Both the position numbers and the translations under genes were made by a program. DNA of 64,000 nucleotides from Chitinophagaceae bacterium UBA1946 (lineage in GTDB: Bacteria > Bacteroidota > Bacteroidia > Chitinophagales > Chitinophagaceae). This document shows, in pieces, positions 1 through 8,934 of this stretch. Location: assembly GCA_002336815.1 (NCBI GenBank), contig DDEU01000009.1:28190-92189 (forward strand), in the 5' to 3' direction. How positions within the stretch are numbered: position 1 is the first letter of the stretch; each line of letters begins with the position of its first letter. Under the pieces are notes generated by a model. It was not told the origin of the DNA, did no database searches, and saw only the letters and a program-made list of their open reading frames with translations.

Positions 1-203
1 AAGATCAATAAAATTACAAGCGCTGAACCCTACGCCGGATAGGAACGGAAAGCCCGGTGAAGCAGCGCCGCTTTGGCCGGTGCCGGACTTGCAGTGAATA
101 GCCGGGCTGAAGCTGGGTAAAACCCCAATGCTGACGTACAAAATCAAATTCCCGATAGCTGAAACCCATCCAGCCCAAACTCGTTACCTTTGCGCCCTCA
201 ATT
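1..203. other. left edge, no supported gene
   Basis: No gene can be supported here. Frame 1 of the plus strand is open from the window edge to a TAG at 40-42, so at most the last 13 codons of an upstream gene could be present; they match nothing I recognise. The only other signal is a promoter-like element just before rimO. Confidence 0.4.
185..192 (+). promoter_or_regulatory. Bacteroidota -7 element before rimO
   Basis: TACCTTTG fits the Bacteroidota -7 consensus TAnnTTTG exactly and lies 11 bases before the rimO ATG. I see no convincing -33 TTTG about 19 bases upstream. Transcription would start almost at the start codon, leaving a very short leader. Confidence 0.5.
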
Positions 204-1514
204 ATGAAGACAAAAAAGATACACAAAGACAAGGTAAACATCATTACACTCGGGTGCAGCAAAAATATGGTGGACAGCGAGGTGCTGAGCGGACAACTGA
301 TCGCCAATGATATTGATGCGGTGCATGAGAATAAAAAGAAGGACCACAATATCGTGATCGTAAATACCTGCGGCTTTATTGAAAAGGCCAAGGAAGAAAG
401 CATTAACACCATTTTGCAGCAGGTAGAACTGAAGAAACGTGGCAAGCTGGATAAAGTATATGTGACAGGCTGCCTGAGTGAACGCTATAAACAAAATCTT
501 GAGGACGAGATACCGGAAGTGGATGCATTTTTCGGCACGATGGAACTGCCGATGATACTGAAACAGTTTGATGCAGATTATAAAACAGAACTGATCGGCG
601 AACGCTTGCTGAGCACACCACAGCATTATGCTTACATGAAGATCAGCGAAGGCTGTAACCGCACCTGCGCTTTTTGTGCCATCCCCCTGATGAGGGGGCA
701 GCATGTGAGTCGCCCCATTGAATCGCTGGTAGATGAAGCGAAGCGTTTGGTACAACGCGGCGTAAAAGAAGTGATGCTGATTGCGCAGGAACTGACCTAT
801 TACGGACTGGATATTTATAAGAAAAGAGAATTGCCCAAATTATTGCACGCACTGGCGGATGTACAGGGTTTAGAATGGATCCGTTTGCACTACGCTTATC
901 CATCAAAATTCCCGATGGATATTATTGATGCGATCAAAGAAAGAGACAATATTTGCAACTACCTCGATATGCCCCTGCAGCATGCGGCCAACAATATGCT
1001 GCAGTTGATGAAACGGCAGATCACCCGGGAAGAAATGGAAGATTTGATTGGTGAGATTCGGAATAAGATTCCGGATATATGCATCCGCACTACGCTGATC
1101 ACCGGCTTTCCCGGCGAAACAAGAGATGATGTGGAAGAACTGAAAACTTTTTTACAAAAAATGCGGTTTGACCGGGTGGGCACTTTCACTTACAGTCATG
1201 AAGAAGGCACCAGCGCTTATGATATGAACGACGACATTCCTGCGGAAGAAAAAGAAGAAAGGGCGCAGGAAATTATGGAAGTGCAACAGGAGATCAGTCT
1301 GGAGAAGAACATGGAGAAGGTTGGCAAAACTTTTAAAGTGATCATTGATAAAAAAGAAGCTGGCCGCTACCTTGGACGCACCGAGTTTGACAGTGTGGAA
1401 GTAGACAATGAAGTGATCATTCATTCAAAGAAAAAATTAACAGCCGGCGATTTTGTGAACGTGAAGATCACCAAGGCTTATGATTATGATATTGAAGGCG
1501 AGGTGGTGGAGTAG
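204..1514 (+). CDS. rimO: ribosomal protein S12 methylthiotransferase RimO
   Basis: A radical-SAM enzyme of 436 residues that adds a methylthio group to the conserved aspartate of ribosomal protein uS12 in the cytoplasm. The N-terminal UPF0004 domain starts with NIITLGCSKNMVDSEV and has further cysteines in NTCGF and TGCLSERY, which bind the auxiliary [4Fe-4S] cluster. The radical-SAM cluster motif CNRTCAFC is at C151, C155 and C158. The C-terminal ~65 residues form a TRAM-like RNA/protein-binding domain ending in GEVVE. Length and motif order are normal for RimO rather than MiaB, as shown by LGCSKN and the EGCNR..AFC spacing. The ATG follows a TAnnTTTG element closely and the gene ends at a strong hairpin terminator, so it is probably monocistronic. 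Confidence 0.95.
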   Translation: MKTKKIHKDKVNIITLGCSKNMVDSEVLSGQLIANDIDAVHENKKKDHNIVIVNTCGFIEKAKEESINTILQQVELKKRGKLDKVYVTGCLSERYKQNLEDEIPEVDAFFGTMELPMILKQFDADYKTELIGERLLSTPQHYAYMKISEGCNRTCAFCAIPLMRGQHVSRPIESLVDEAKRLVQRGVKEVMLIAQELTYYGLDIYKKRELPKLLHALADVQGLEWIRLHYAYPSKFPMDIIDAIKERDNICNYLDMPLQHAANNMLQLMKRQITREEMEDLIGEIRNKIPDICIRTTLITGFPGETRDDVEELKTFLQKMRFDRVGTFTYSHEEGTSAYDMNDDIPAEEKEERAQEIMEVQQEISLEKNMEKVGKTFKVIIDKKEAGRYLGRTEFDSVEVDNEVIIHSKKKLTAGDFVNVKITKAYDYDIEGEVVE

Positions 1515-1544
1515 AGTAAATTATCTTTAAAAAAAATATTTCCA

Positions 1545-1572
1545 GGGCGCTGTTTTCAGCGCCTTCTTTTTT
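1545..1572 (+). terminator. rimO intrinsic terminator
   Basis: Perfect 7-bp stem GGCGCTG/CAGCGCC with a TTTT loop followed by a T-rich run, 30 bases after the rimO stop codon. Confidence 0.85.
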
Positions 1573-1682
1573 GAAGCAATTATAGTTTTGAAACAAATAC
1601 AAAAAATGCGACAACAGCGAGGACCCGGATGCTATCTTTTCATTAGTCCCTTTTTATTTTATTGCCTTCGCCTCCACTGCCG

Positions 1683-1807
1683 CCCCGATAGCTATCGGGG
1701 AGCGTAACTGCACCGCCGCTGCTTTTGCTTCTTTCAATCCCGAAAGCTTTCGGGATGAATCTCACCTTCGGTGTGACCAAACCAAAAGAGGCGGCTTATG
1801 CAGTTAC
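1683..1807. repeat. composite palindromic extragenic repeat
   Basis: Two perfect palindromes, CCCCGATAGCTATCGGGG (1683-1700) and CCCGAAAGCTTTCGGG (1739-1754). They share the frame CCCGAwAGCTwTCGGG. The second lies in the loop of a larger imperfect inverted repeat whose outer arms are GTAACTGCA (1704-1712) and TGCAGTTAC (1799-1807), with further pairing of GCTTTTG-type and CAAAAGAGGCGG-type segments inside. This has the build of a REP/MITE-like element. Genome-wide copy number cannot be judged from the window. Confidence 0.6.
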
Positions 1808-1978
1808 TGGTGAGAAACAAAAAAGTGGCATGCTGAATTTCATAAGATGATCATATTTGCGTGTTGTATGTACGGATAAATTTAAAAGACTATTGCTGTC
1901 GATTAAACTGCATTTAATTCAGGAGTAGGATTACCAAAATTGAAGATACAGCAGTACAAAAGCTAATATAGCTATACA

Positions 1979-2018
1979 GCAGGAACGGGCTGTATTCGTT
2001 CCTGCCTGGACTTTTTTT
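1979..2018 (+). terminator. orphan hairpin with T run
   Basis: A 9-bp stem GCAGGAACG/CGTTCCTGC with a 9-base loop, followed after six bases by TTTTTTT. It looks like a plus-strand intrinsic terminator but there is no plus-strand gene between it and the rimO terminator. It may end an unannotated small RNA or belong to the neighbouring repeat. Confidence 0.4.
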
Positions 2019-2083
2019 CTGGCAATGACAAAAAGAAAACCAGGGTATTGCTTATTTAAAAAATGCCTCCAAATAAAAGGTTT

Positions 2084-3688
2084 TTACTTCAATACCCTTT
2101 TCGTAATCTTCTCCCCCGCTGCATTTGAAAATTCAACAAAGTAAATCCCTGCTGCCAAGTAAGCAAAAGGCAATTGAACCTGGTTGAATCCTGCAACAAG
2201 TGTTACCGGCGAACGGTACAATACCCTGCCGGCCATATCCACCACTCTTACCCTAAGCTGCTGGTTTGCTCTTGACTGGATTACAACATCGCTACCGGTC
2301 GACGGATTTGGAAAAGAAGTGATGATGAATGAACTGCTGATATAAGACGGGTAATCTAAACATGCTCCCGTGTTGGGCAAATTTTTATCGATCCAGTCGA
2401 GCCTTGAGGCCAGCCAGTTTTTTAAAGTATTGATCTCACCCTGGTAGTCTGGCGCAATGGGCGAAGGATTCGGCCAGATGTATTGTCCCAGTATGGGCCA
2501 TTGCTGAAAATGCCGTTGCCGGGCTTCCGCCGTGAGCGTTACAACGGAGTCTATTAAATGATTTAAATGGTCAAGACTCAGTGTGCTGGTCCGCAATGTT
2601 TTCCACCTGCAGCGCAGGCTGCCTTTGAAAGAACTGTCGGCCATCAGTTGGCTCCACCAGAAAGGCACCTGCCAGTAATCAGAAGGACAAACGTTGTTGA
2701 ACTGGTAACCCCATCCGTCTACATTGCTTCCATTGCAATAATCTGCATTGCGAAAGGCAAGGTCGTAATCCCATACCGGCCCGGCAATGATCTTACCGTT
2801 CTTACTATACCTGTCTTTGTAAAAAAAACTGCTAAGACGGTAACCGTCAACATTACGGCTTACCTCGTTGATGATAAAATAATCAATAAAAGAATTTTGA
2901 TCTGCAAATTTTCGCCAGCCGGTCTGTGGATCCTGGTAGTTACTGCTGTACAAAGCATTTTCAAAACTGTCTACATATCCCTTTATATATCCTTTTTGCT
3001 CCGTTGTAATATTGGTGATCTTCGGGTACACATAAGTGTACTGCACTGCCGCTCCCTGGCCCGCCGCGTAGTAGGAGTACCAGCCATCGGCTTCCTTATC
3101 AATGCTGAAAATATAGCCACCGGTAACAGCATCGCCGGTGTTGTCGGTGCTGCTCATAGAAGAAATATTTACACGGCCACTCTTGCGTTTGATCTTTTCC
3201 ATCAGTACATAAATCCCTTTGTATTCGCCATTCAGGGTAAGCTCTACGTACCGGCAATTGGCTGCCCAATGGCCCAGCTCACGGCTAAGTGTGTACGCAA
3301 GAAAATTGTGCATGAGTGTTTTATCGGTATAAGGTGCATACAACACCCAGTCGCTTTCAGATGGAAGGCCAAACAGGCTTTTGTTAACCGATCCCCCGCT
3401 GCTGTTCCATAGTTCAATGCTGTACGATTTCATGGGAAACATCTGCGAAGACTGGCCTCTTATTTCAATACCGATCTTCCCGTTGTAATGATTGAAGGAG
3501 TCTGTGATATTATTCCTTGCATTGCCGGCATTCCAGATAATGCCCATATCTGCCATGATCTTTGGATCATCAGGAATTTCCTGGCCGTTGGTATTGATCA
3601 CCACCAGCGGCAGGTTAGAGGAACTGAGTTGTGCGGTAAGAATGCTGTACAATAAAAGTAAGGGTGCCAGGAGGGCGATCTTTTTCAT
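2084..3688 (-). CDS. secreted CotH-like kinase with T9SS sorting domain
   Basis: 534 residues. A signal peptide (MKKIALLAPLLLLYSILTAQ) is followed by a CotH-type protein-kinase-like domain (about 25-440). The recognisable parts are IEIRGQSSQMFPMKSY, DWVLYAPYTDKTLMHN, the ELTLNGEYKGIYVLMEKIKR strand-helix and GPVWDYDLAFRN, the equivalent of the metal-binding DxD-type segment. The last ~80 residues (FPNPSTGSDVVIQS to ITKRVLK) are a T9SS type A sorting domain, so the protein should cross the outer membrane through T9SS and stay at the surface. CotH of Bacillus is a spore-coat protein kinase; in Bacteroidota the substrate is unknown. Its promoter lies in the 99-base gap before the beta-helix gene. 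Confidence 0.82.
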   Translation of the reverse strand: MKKIALLAPLLLLYSILTAQLSSSNLPLVVINTNGQEIPDDPKIMADMGIIWNAGNARNNITDSFNHYNGKIGIEIRGQSSQMFPMKSYSIELWNSSGGSVNKSLFGLPSESDWVLYAPYTDKTLMHNFLAYTLSRELGHWAANCRYVELTLNGEYKGIYVLMEKIKRKSGRVNISSMSSTDNTGDAVTGGYIFSIDKEADGWYSYYAAGQGAAVQYTYVYPKITNITTEQKGYIKGYVDSFENALYSSNYQDPQTGWRKFADQNSFIDYFIINEVSRNVDGYRLSSFFYKDRYSKNGKIIAGPVWDYDLAFRNADYCNGSNVDGWGYQFNNVCPSDYWQVPFWWSQLMADSSFKGSLRCRWKTLRTSTLSLDHLNHLIDSVVTLTAEARQRHFQQWPILGQYIWPNPSPIAPDYQGEINTLKNWLASRLDWIDKNLPNTGACLDYPSYISSSFIITSFPNPSTGSDVVIQSRANQQLRVRVVDMAGRVLYRSPVTLVAGFNQVQLPFAYLAAGIYFVEFSNAAGEKITKRVLK

Positions 3689-3704
3689 CAGGCTTTAGTT
3701 TGTA

Positions 3705-3734
3705 CAAAATTAGCTGATTTAAAAACGATACAAA
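3705..3734 (-). promoter_or_regulatory. promoter for the CotH-like gene
   Basis: Read on the minus strand: TTTG (3734-3731), an 18-base spacer, then TAATTTTG (3712-3705). Both boxes match the Bacteroidota -33/-7 consensus perfectly. The -7 box ends 16 bases before the ATG. Confidence 0.7.
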
Positions 3735-3787
3735 TCTTTTAACAACGAAATCCCGGTTTCCAAACCCCCGTATGCCGCTGCGAAAGC

Positions 3788-6700
3788 TTACCGGATCTTT
3801 ATGAGCTTAACCGTCTTAACAACCGTACCCTTCACCAGTTTAAGCACATACAGGCCAGCCGTAAGATTTTCACCCAGGGTATAATGCCCGCTTGCTTTAA
3901 CAGCAGCAGCGTATACTAGTTTTCCATCTGCGGTAGTAATACTCAACGCCGCTCTTTCATTGGCATCGCCATCGATCAGCAGTTCAAAGGCAGATGCAGT
4001 GGGGTTTGGAAACACTTCCATCCTCAATGCCGGGGCAGGTATGGTAGCGCCGCTGCCGGCGTATGCAGGCCTTGCACCAGTAAGGGAAAGATTGATAGAT
4101 CTGCTGCTGGTGCAGCCGTTGGCATCCGTAACTACAAAATTGTGTGTGCCGGCGCCGATATTAGTAAAAGTACCTGTTCCTGTATAACCGGGTGTGCCAC
4201 CGGTAGCAGTAACGGTAACGGATGTAACAGGATTGGCAGCCGTAATGGTACCGGCTGTTATGCTTACCTGCAAAGCACTTGCAGGCTGGCTGGTTTGTAA
4301 AACGGCATTGGCTGAATTACCGAGTGCATCGGTAACAGGGAAGTAATAGACAGATGCTATTTTTCTTGTAGTATCCCATACGGCAGTATGATTGCTATTG
4401 GAACTATACGTAAAAATAGTGCTGATGCCATTTTCCATATCGCCAAAAGCATATTTATTTACGCCGGCAGGCTTCCCATTGGCAGTTAGTTCAAAAAAAG
4501 CAATATTATCGATATAGGTGGTGCCGGAGTTTTGATTGAGTTCGATTAAAAAACTTGCCGCAGGCTCCGTGGTGGGAGCTGTAAATATAAATTCATGATC
4601 AACCCGGGTAGTGCCATAGGTAGCCTGCTGCCAGTCTGTAAGTGGTAGTAAAGAGCCGGATGTTTGCCTGAGCACTACCCTGAAATTTCCATTGGCGGTA
4701 GTGCCAAGCGTACTGAAGCGCAGCGCATAATTTTTAGTGGAACTAACGGACCCTACCGTGAAATATACCAACGTGTAGCGATTGGGAATAACAGATGCGA
4801 AGGATATTTTCAAGGAACCCTTCCCGGCAGTTACAGGATAAGCGCCTGTACCGGTATAAGGCGGGGTTCCTCCTGTTGCTGTAACGGTGGCGTTGCTGCT
4901 GCCATCAAAACAACTGATCGGTGGAGCTACTGCTGTGGCCGTTAAGAATGCAGGAGGCGATGGGATGTTTACCGTACCAGTAGCTGAACAACCCTTCGAA
5001 TCTGTAACGGTATAAACATGTGAGCCGGCAGCGACATTATTCACGATACCGGTGCCGGTGTAGGGTGCGGTACCGCCGCTTGCGCTGATGTTAACCGAAG
5101 TAGTGCCGCCGGTAACAGCGATGGTGCCTGCAGAAGCCGTAACCTGCAATGATGCCGCAGGCTGCGTAATGGTGATGGAAACCGTGTTCACCGCCCCGGC
5201 GGCATCTCTTACGGTATAGCTGTATACACCTGCAACCACTGTAAATGACCCTGTGCCGCTGTAGGGAGCAATGCCGCCCAGCGCTTTCACCAGTACATTT
5301 GTTGTGCCGCCAAAACATGCGATGGCGGATGCTGTTGCCATCGCCCTCAATGGTAAAGGTTGTTTAATGCTGATGGTAACGGTATCTGAACAACCCCTGG
5401 CATCTTTTACGCTGTAGGTATAAGTGCCTGCAAAAACATTGCGGTAGGTAATGGTGCCATTGTAGGGTGGCGTACCCCCGGAGGCTGTTACACTTACTGT
5501 AGTAACCCCTCCAAAAATATTGATGCTTCCTGCGGTAGCTGCAGCAACAAGTGGTGCTGCAGGCTGGGTTACAGTAACAGCAGTGCTGGCACTTACCCCT
5601 CTCAGATCTTTTATGGTATAAGTATACCTGCCGGCCGGCACTTCAAATGTTCCGGTGCCGGTATAGGGCGGAATGCCGCCGGAGGCCGTCACTGTTACGG
5701 TAGCTGTTTCTCCAAAACAATTCACATTGGCGGTGTACACATTTATTGAGAGTGGTTGCCTGATCACCGAGGTATCTTTTACCAGTATTTTAGAAGTGAA
5801 AGGTTCCAGTGTGATGGTGCCGTGATAGTAAGTACCATCCACTCCAATGTAATTATCTGCCAGGCTGATGGTTTGCGGACTGGTGCTGGCATTGTACTCA
5901 AAACGCAGGTAGTTATCCGGGTTATACACCGTTGCATCCGCTTCGTAAAATTCTATATTGTCGATATAGGTGGTGCCGGAATTTTGCTCAATTTCAAATA
6001 CAAAACTTGCAGCCACATCTGTAGCAGGAGCTGAAAAGATCAGCTCGTGTTTACGAATGCTGGTATCGAATGTTCTCATTTGCACCGGTGTAAGCGTGGT
6101 GTAGGGCGAACCGGTTTTACGGAGGTATACTTTAATAATCCCATTGGCAGTAGTGCCCAGCGTGCTGAAACGAAGCACATAATTTTTAGACGCCCCGACG
6201 GTTCCTGCAGCGCCATACAACAGCACATAACGGTTAGGCACAGGCGAAGGAAACTGGACCTTTAATGAGCCCCCGGCAATCCTGTTATTGCCATCCCAGG
6301 CCGCGGTGGCATTGCCGCCAAAAAGCGTAATACCAATGGCATTGCTGGTAAACGCTCCATTGGTAATGCTGTTGTTGCCAATGGTACCGCGGAGCAGGTA
6401 AGCCGGCGCTTCCCGGAACGGCTTTTTTGAATGCAGATCATTATTTGAAAATGCCCGCCAGCCATCAAGCGATTGCGGTGAAAGCGGCATCAGCGTTCCC
6501 CCGGTGGTTGCATACACTTCATAATTAAATCCAACAAGATTGCTGCTGCTGTAATAATTACTATCGATGGATCCCAGTGATTGCAGCACCGACTGCAGCG
6601 ATACCGGCACAGGTTCATTCAGCGCTGCATTGGTATAATACAAATTGCGTTGTGCGCTGTACCTGGGATAAAAAATATTGTTCCGTATCTTCAGGTTACT

Positions 6701-8314
6701 GATATCTCCCCAGGACCATCGCATAAAACTCATGGCATTGAGGGTATTGAAACAGGTGTTGCCTGTGATATTGACATTGGTGGGATTGTTACAGTGAATA
6801 CCATTTTTGGCAACATTAAAGATCGTGTTGTTCACCACATCCACATTTGCGATCTGGCCATCTAAATAAATCCCCGACACATAAGGATTGGTGGATGATC
6901 TGCCCTCCGCGGCGCCAATCCCATTCATAACAATGTTACCACTGATGACCCTGTTCGTGCTGTACAGTTCAGGCGCTGTGCCCTGTGGGATCCAGGTGTA
7001 GATACCGCCGGCATCGTCCTTGTTAAAACCGAAATAGTTCACTACGTTATTCTTCACCAGCACATTGCTGCCGTCAAATTCAATTCCCACATAACCCGAA
7101 GTATCCACCCGGTTATTCTGGATCAGCAGGTTTTTACTAAGATCTACCGAAACGGCCTTGTAAGAAAGACTTCCACTTGATCCCATACCTCTCAACACAC
7201 CTGTTTTTTTAATGACACAATTCTGAATCGTGAGGCTTGAATCTGTAAAACAGGCCAGCCGGATGGCATTGCTAAGCAAATTGTAAGTACTGGTGTTTTG
7301 TATCAGTACCTGCGAGGCATGTTCCATATAAATGCCGGTGCCGCCGATATTGGTGACGCTGCAATCGTTGATATTGATATAGTCAGAAGAGTTTGCGCTG
7401 ATGCCGTACAGGTTTCCACCTTCGAAGGCAATGCCGGTGATTGTGATATATCTTTCAAAATTGATATTGACCAGCGACTGGATGGTTGCAGCTTTAATAC
7501 TGTACCCCGAAGGCGCATTGCTGCCAAAGTAGATACTAAGCTGTTTTGTCACTGGATTAAAATACCATTCGCCAAACTGGTCTAGGGTGCGGATATCATT
7601 CTGGAAAAAATAACCATAGTTATTGCTGCAATCGTAGGTGGAACCGTTGGTATTGCTGTAGAAAATAGTATTGCCGGTATGGGCTGTGATCTTACAACGA
7701 TCCAGAACCCATAGCTTTTTGCGTATCACCACTTCGGCGCCTGTCCAGTTGGTGGCACTGGTCAGTTCACTGTCGGTAATGGATAAGGTATCATTAAAAG
7801 ATTCGTATGTTAAATAGCCTCCGTTGGCCGCATCTGCATTGGGATAGCGACCGATCTGCTGTGGTTGGCTATTGATCACCACCATATTGAGGTCGGCCCC
7901 TGCCCCAGTAAGGGAGGCCTGGTAAATGCCATTGCCTGCAGCAGTCCAGGTTGTTAAGGCAGTAAAACCTGATACGACCGGCCTGGCTCCTGTACCATAA
8001 GCGCCCAGTACAACCGGCCTTTTAAAGATGCCGGATGCCGAAACATTAATGGTTCCGTAAAATACATCTCCCCTTTTTAAAAGTACGCTGTCGTTGGGCA
8101 GCAGGGTATTAAAAATTGTATTGAGCTTACTGATGCTGCGCCAGGGCGTGGCAGGATTTTGCGCCTGCACATTGGTATAACTGTCGTTGCCGGAGGAAGA
8201 AAAATAATAAGTGTTGGCGTTTGCATTTATCATACAGCAAAAACAAAGTACCACAGACAGGAATGCCCTGAGACTGTTACATCTTTCAGTAAAAAGAAGG
8301 CTGCTGGGTGGCAT
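3788..8314 (-). CDS. giant T9SS parallel beta-helix protein with SprB repeats
   Basis: 1508 residues, secreted. After a signal peptide (cleavage after about residue 33) comes YYFSSSGNDSYTN..PWRSISKL, the usual opening of right-handed parallel beta-helix proteins, then a long helix region (to about 600) rich in INxGNTxxN-type turns. A jelly-roll, carbohydrate-binding-like domain follows (about 670-790, ending GTTYIDNIEFYE). Then come six SprB-type repeats of about 66 residues (855-1408; core CFG...VTASGGTPPYTGTG...AGTYTYTVxDAxG...ITQPA). The C-terminal ~80 residues (VFPNPTASAFELLI to VKLIKIR) are a T9SS sorting domain. The fifth SprB repeat is interrupted at about residues 1165-1320 by a second copy of the jelly-roll domain whose two halves are in swapped order. 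The fold is shared with pectate lyases and alginate epimerases, but no catalytic activity can be assigned. A shorter paralogue lies at 15198-18524. Confidence 0.85.
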   Translation of the reverse strand: MPPSSLLFTERCNSLRAFLSVVLCFCCMINANANTYYFSSSGNDSYTNVQAQNPATPWRSISKLNTIFNTLLPNDSVLLKRGDVFYGTINVSASGIFKRPVVLGAYGTGARPVVSGFTALTTWTAAGNGIYQASLTGAGADLNMVVINSQPQQIGRYPNADAANGGYLTYESFNDTLSITDSELTSATNWTGAEVVIRKKLWVLDRCKITAHTGNTIFYSNTNGSTYDCSNNYGYFFQNDIRTLDQFGEWYFNPVTKQLSIYFGSNAPSGYSIKAATIQSLVNINFERYITITGIAFEGGNLYGISANSSDYININDCSVTNIGGTGIYMEHASQVLIQNTSTYNLLSNAIRLACFTDSSLTIQNCVIKKTGVLRGMGSSGSLSYKAVSVDLSKNLLIQNNRVDTSGYVGIEFDGSNVLVKNNVVNYFGFNKDDAGGIYTWIPQGTAPELYSTNRVISGNIVMNGIGAAEGRSSTNPYVSGIYLDGQIANVDVVNNTIFNVAKNGIHCNNPTNVNITGNTCFNTLNAMSFMRWSWGDISNLKIRNNIFYPRYSAQRNLYYTNAALNEPVPVSLQSVLQSLGSIDSNYYSSSNLVGFNYEVYATTGGTLMPLSPQSLDGWRAFSNNDLHSKKPFREAPAYLLRGTIGNNSITNGAFTSNAIGITLFGGNATAAWDGNNRIAGGSLKVQFPSPVPNRYVLLYGAAGTVGASKNYVLRFSTLGTTANGIIKVYLRKTGSPYTTLTPVQMRTFDTSIRKHELIFSAPATDVAASFVFEIEQNSGTTYIDNIEFYEADATVYNPDNYLRFEYNASTSPQTISLADNYIGVDGTYYHGTITLEPFTSKILVKDTSVIRQPLSINVYTANVNCFGETATVTVTASGGIPPYTGTGTFEVPAGRYTYTIKDLRGVSASTAVTVTQPAAPLVAAATAGSINIFGGVTTVSVTASGGTPPYNGTITYRNVFAGTYTYSVKDARGCSDTVTISIKQPLPLRAMATASAIACFGGTTNVLVKALGGIAPYSGTGSFTVVAGVYSYTVRDAAGAVNTVSITITQPAASLQVTASAGTIAVTGGTTSVNISASGGTAPYTGTGIVNNVAAGSHVYTVTDSKGCSATGTVNIPSPPAFLTATAVAPPISCFDGSSNATVTATGGTPPYTGTGAYPVTAGKGSLKISFASVIPNRYTLVYFTVGSVSSTKNYALRFSTLGTTANGNFRVVLRQTSGSLLPLTDWQQATYGTTRVDHEFIFTAPTTEPAASFLIELNQNSGTTYIDNIAFFELTANGKPAGVNKYAFGDMENGISTIFTYSSNSNHTAVWDTTRKIASVYYFPVTDALGNSANAVLQTSQPASALQVSITAGTITAANPVTSVTVTATGGTPGYTGTGTFTNIGAGTHNFVVTDANGCTSSRSINLSLTGARPAYAGSGATIPAPALRMEVFPNPTASAFELLIDGDANERAALSITTADGKLVYAAAVKASGHYTLGENLTAGLYVLKLVKGTVVKTVKLIKIR

Positions 8315-8934
8315 ATCAGGGATGCTGCTGTTTAAGTTTCATTAACCAGATTTTTTAGGTCTGAGGGAACAGAATCATTTTTAAACGGTACGTAATCTGC
8401 CTCCATGATCATCATCATGAACGCTGTTGCATCTTCCGGGGGAAATATCATTCGGAGGATTTGGACCTGGGTAAAATCAGGATTTTGCCGGTAAGCATCT
8501 GATCAGCGTAAAGATATGGCAGTTTGAGATACAGAAATTAAAATGGCCAGTTTAATTTTAGCCGGGCTGGATTGGCATGACAAAGATTATGGCGTTGCCC
8601 ATTATATAAAAGTATCAGTACCGAATCTTAAAATACAGATAGTACATTTAACACAATCTTTATCAAATACTTATTCATCTTAAAAATTTGAAAAAGATAT
8701 ATAATAGATAGTGGTATCGGACTTATGTATACCTGTAAGTATGATAACCCATTCGCAGGATAAAAGCACTTTCAGAAAGAAGGGTTATTTAAGTTGCCAC
8801 ATTAAAAAGGTAAATGCCCTTTTTTATACTAAATACAACTGTAACTTCGTTTTACCGGTAAGTGCACTTAAATGCAACACCGTACCCTTGTGTAAAAAAT
8901 AAGATCACCAGGTAAAACAGCAGTACAGGATGTT
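8315..8934. other. divergent intergenic region
   Basis: 620 bases between the divergent beta-helix gene and the sugar transferase gene. I see no credible gene; a 63-codon open frame at 8711-8902 has no family resemblance. Promoters for both neighbours must lie here. TACCCTTG at 8883-8890 is one base off the -7 consensus before the sugar transferase but lacks a clear -33 box. Confidence 0.5.

Larger units (their letters stand above)
1515..2083. other. intergenic region with repeat palindromes
   Basis: 569 bases between the rimO and CotH-like stop codons, without a supported gene. It contains the rimO terminator, a palindromic extragenic element (1683-1807) and a second hairpin with a T run (1979-2018) that does not follow any recognised gene on the plus strand. 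Confidence 0.6.

Noticed and set aside
1..120. Structured RNA (SRP RNA or tmRNA end)
   Set aside because: GGAACGGAAAGCCCGG-like sequence and GAAGCAGC recall SRP RNA, but the conserved helix 8 motif order and a closed stem could not be found.
2567..3412. Plus-strand open frame of 281 codons
   Set aside because: It lies wholly inside the minus-strand CotH-like gene, whose signal peptide, kinase-like motifs and sorting domain are convincing; the plus-strand product has no family features.
8711..8902. Small plus-strand gene of 63 codons
   Set aside because: No start signal, no conserved features and low-complexity intergenic context.
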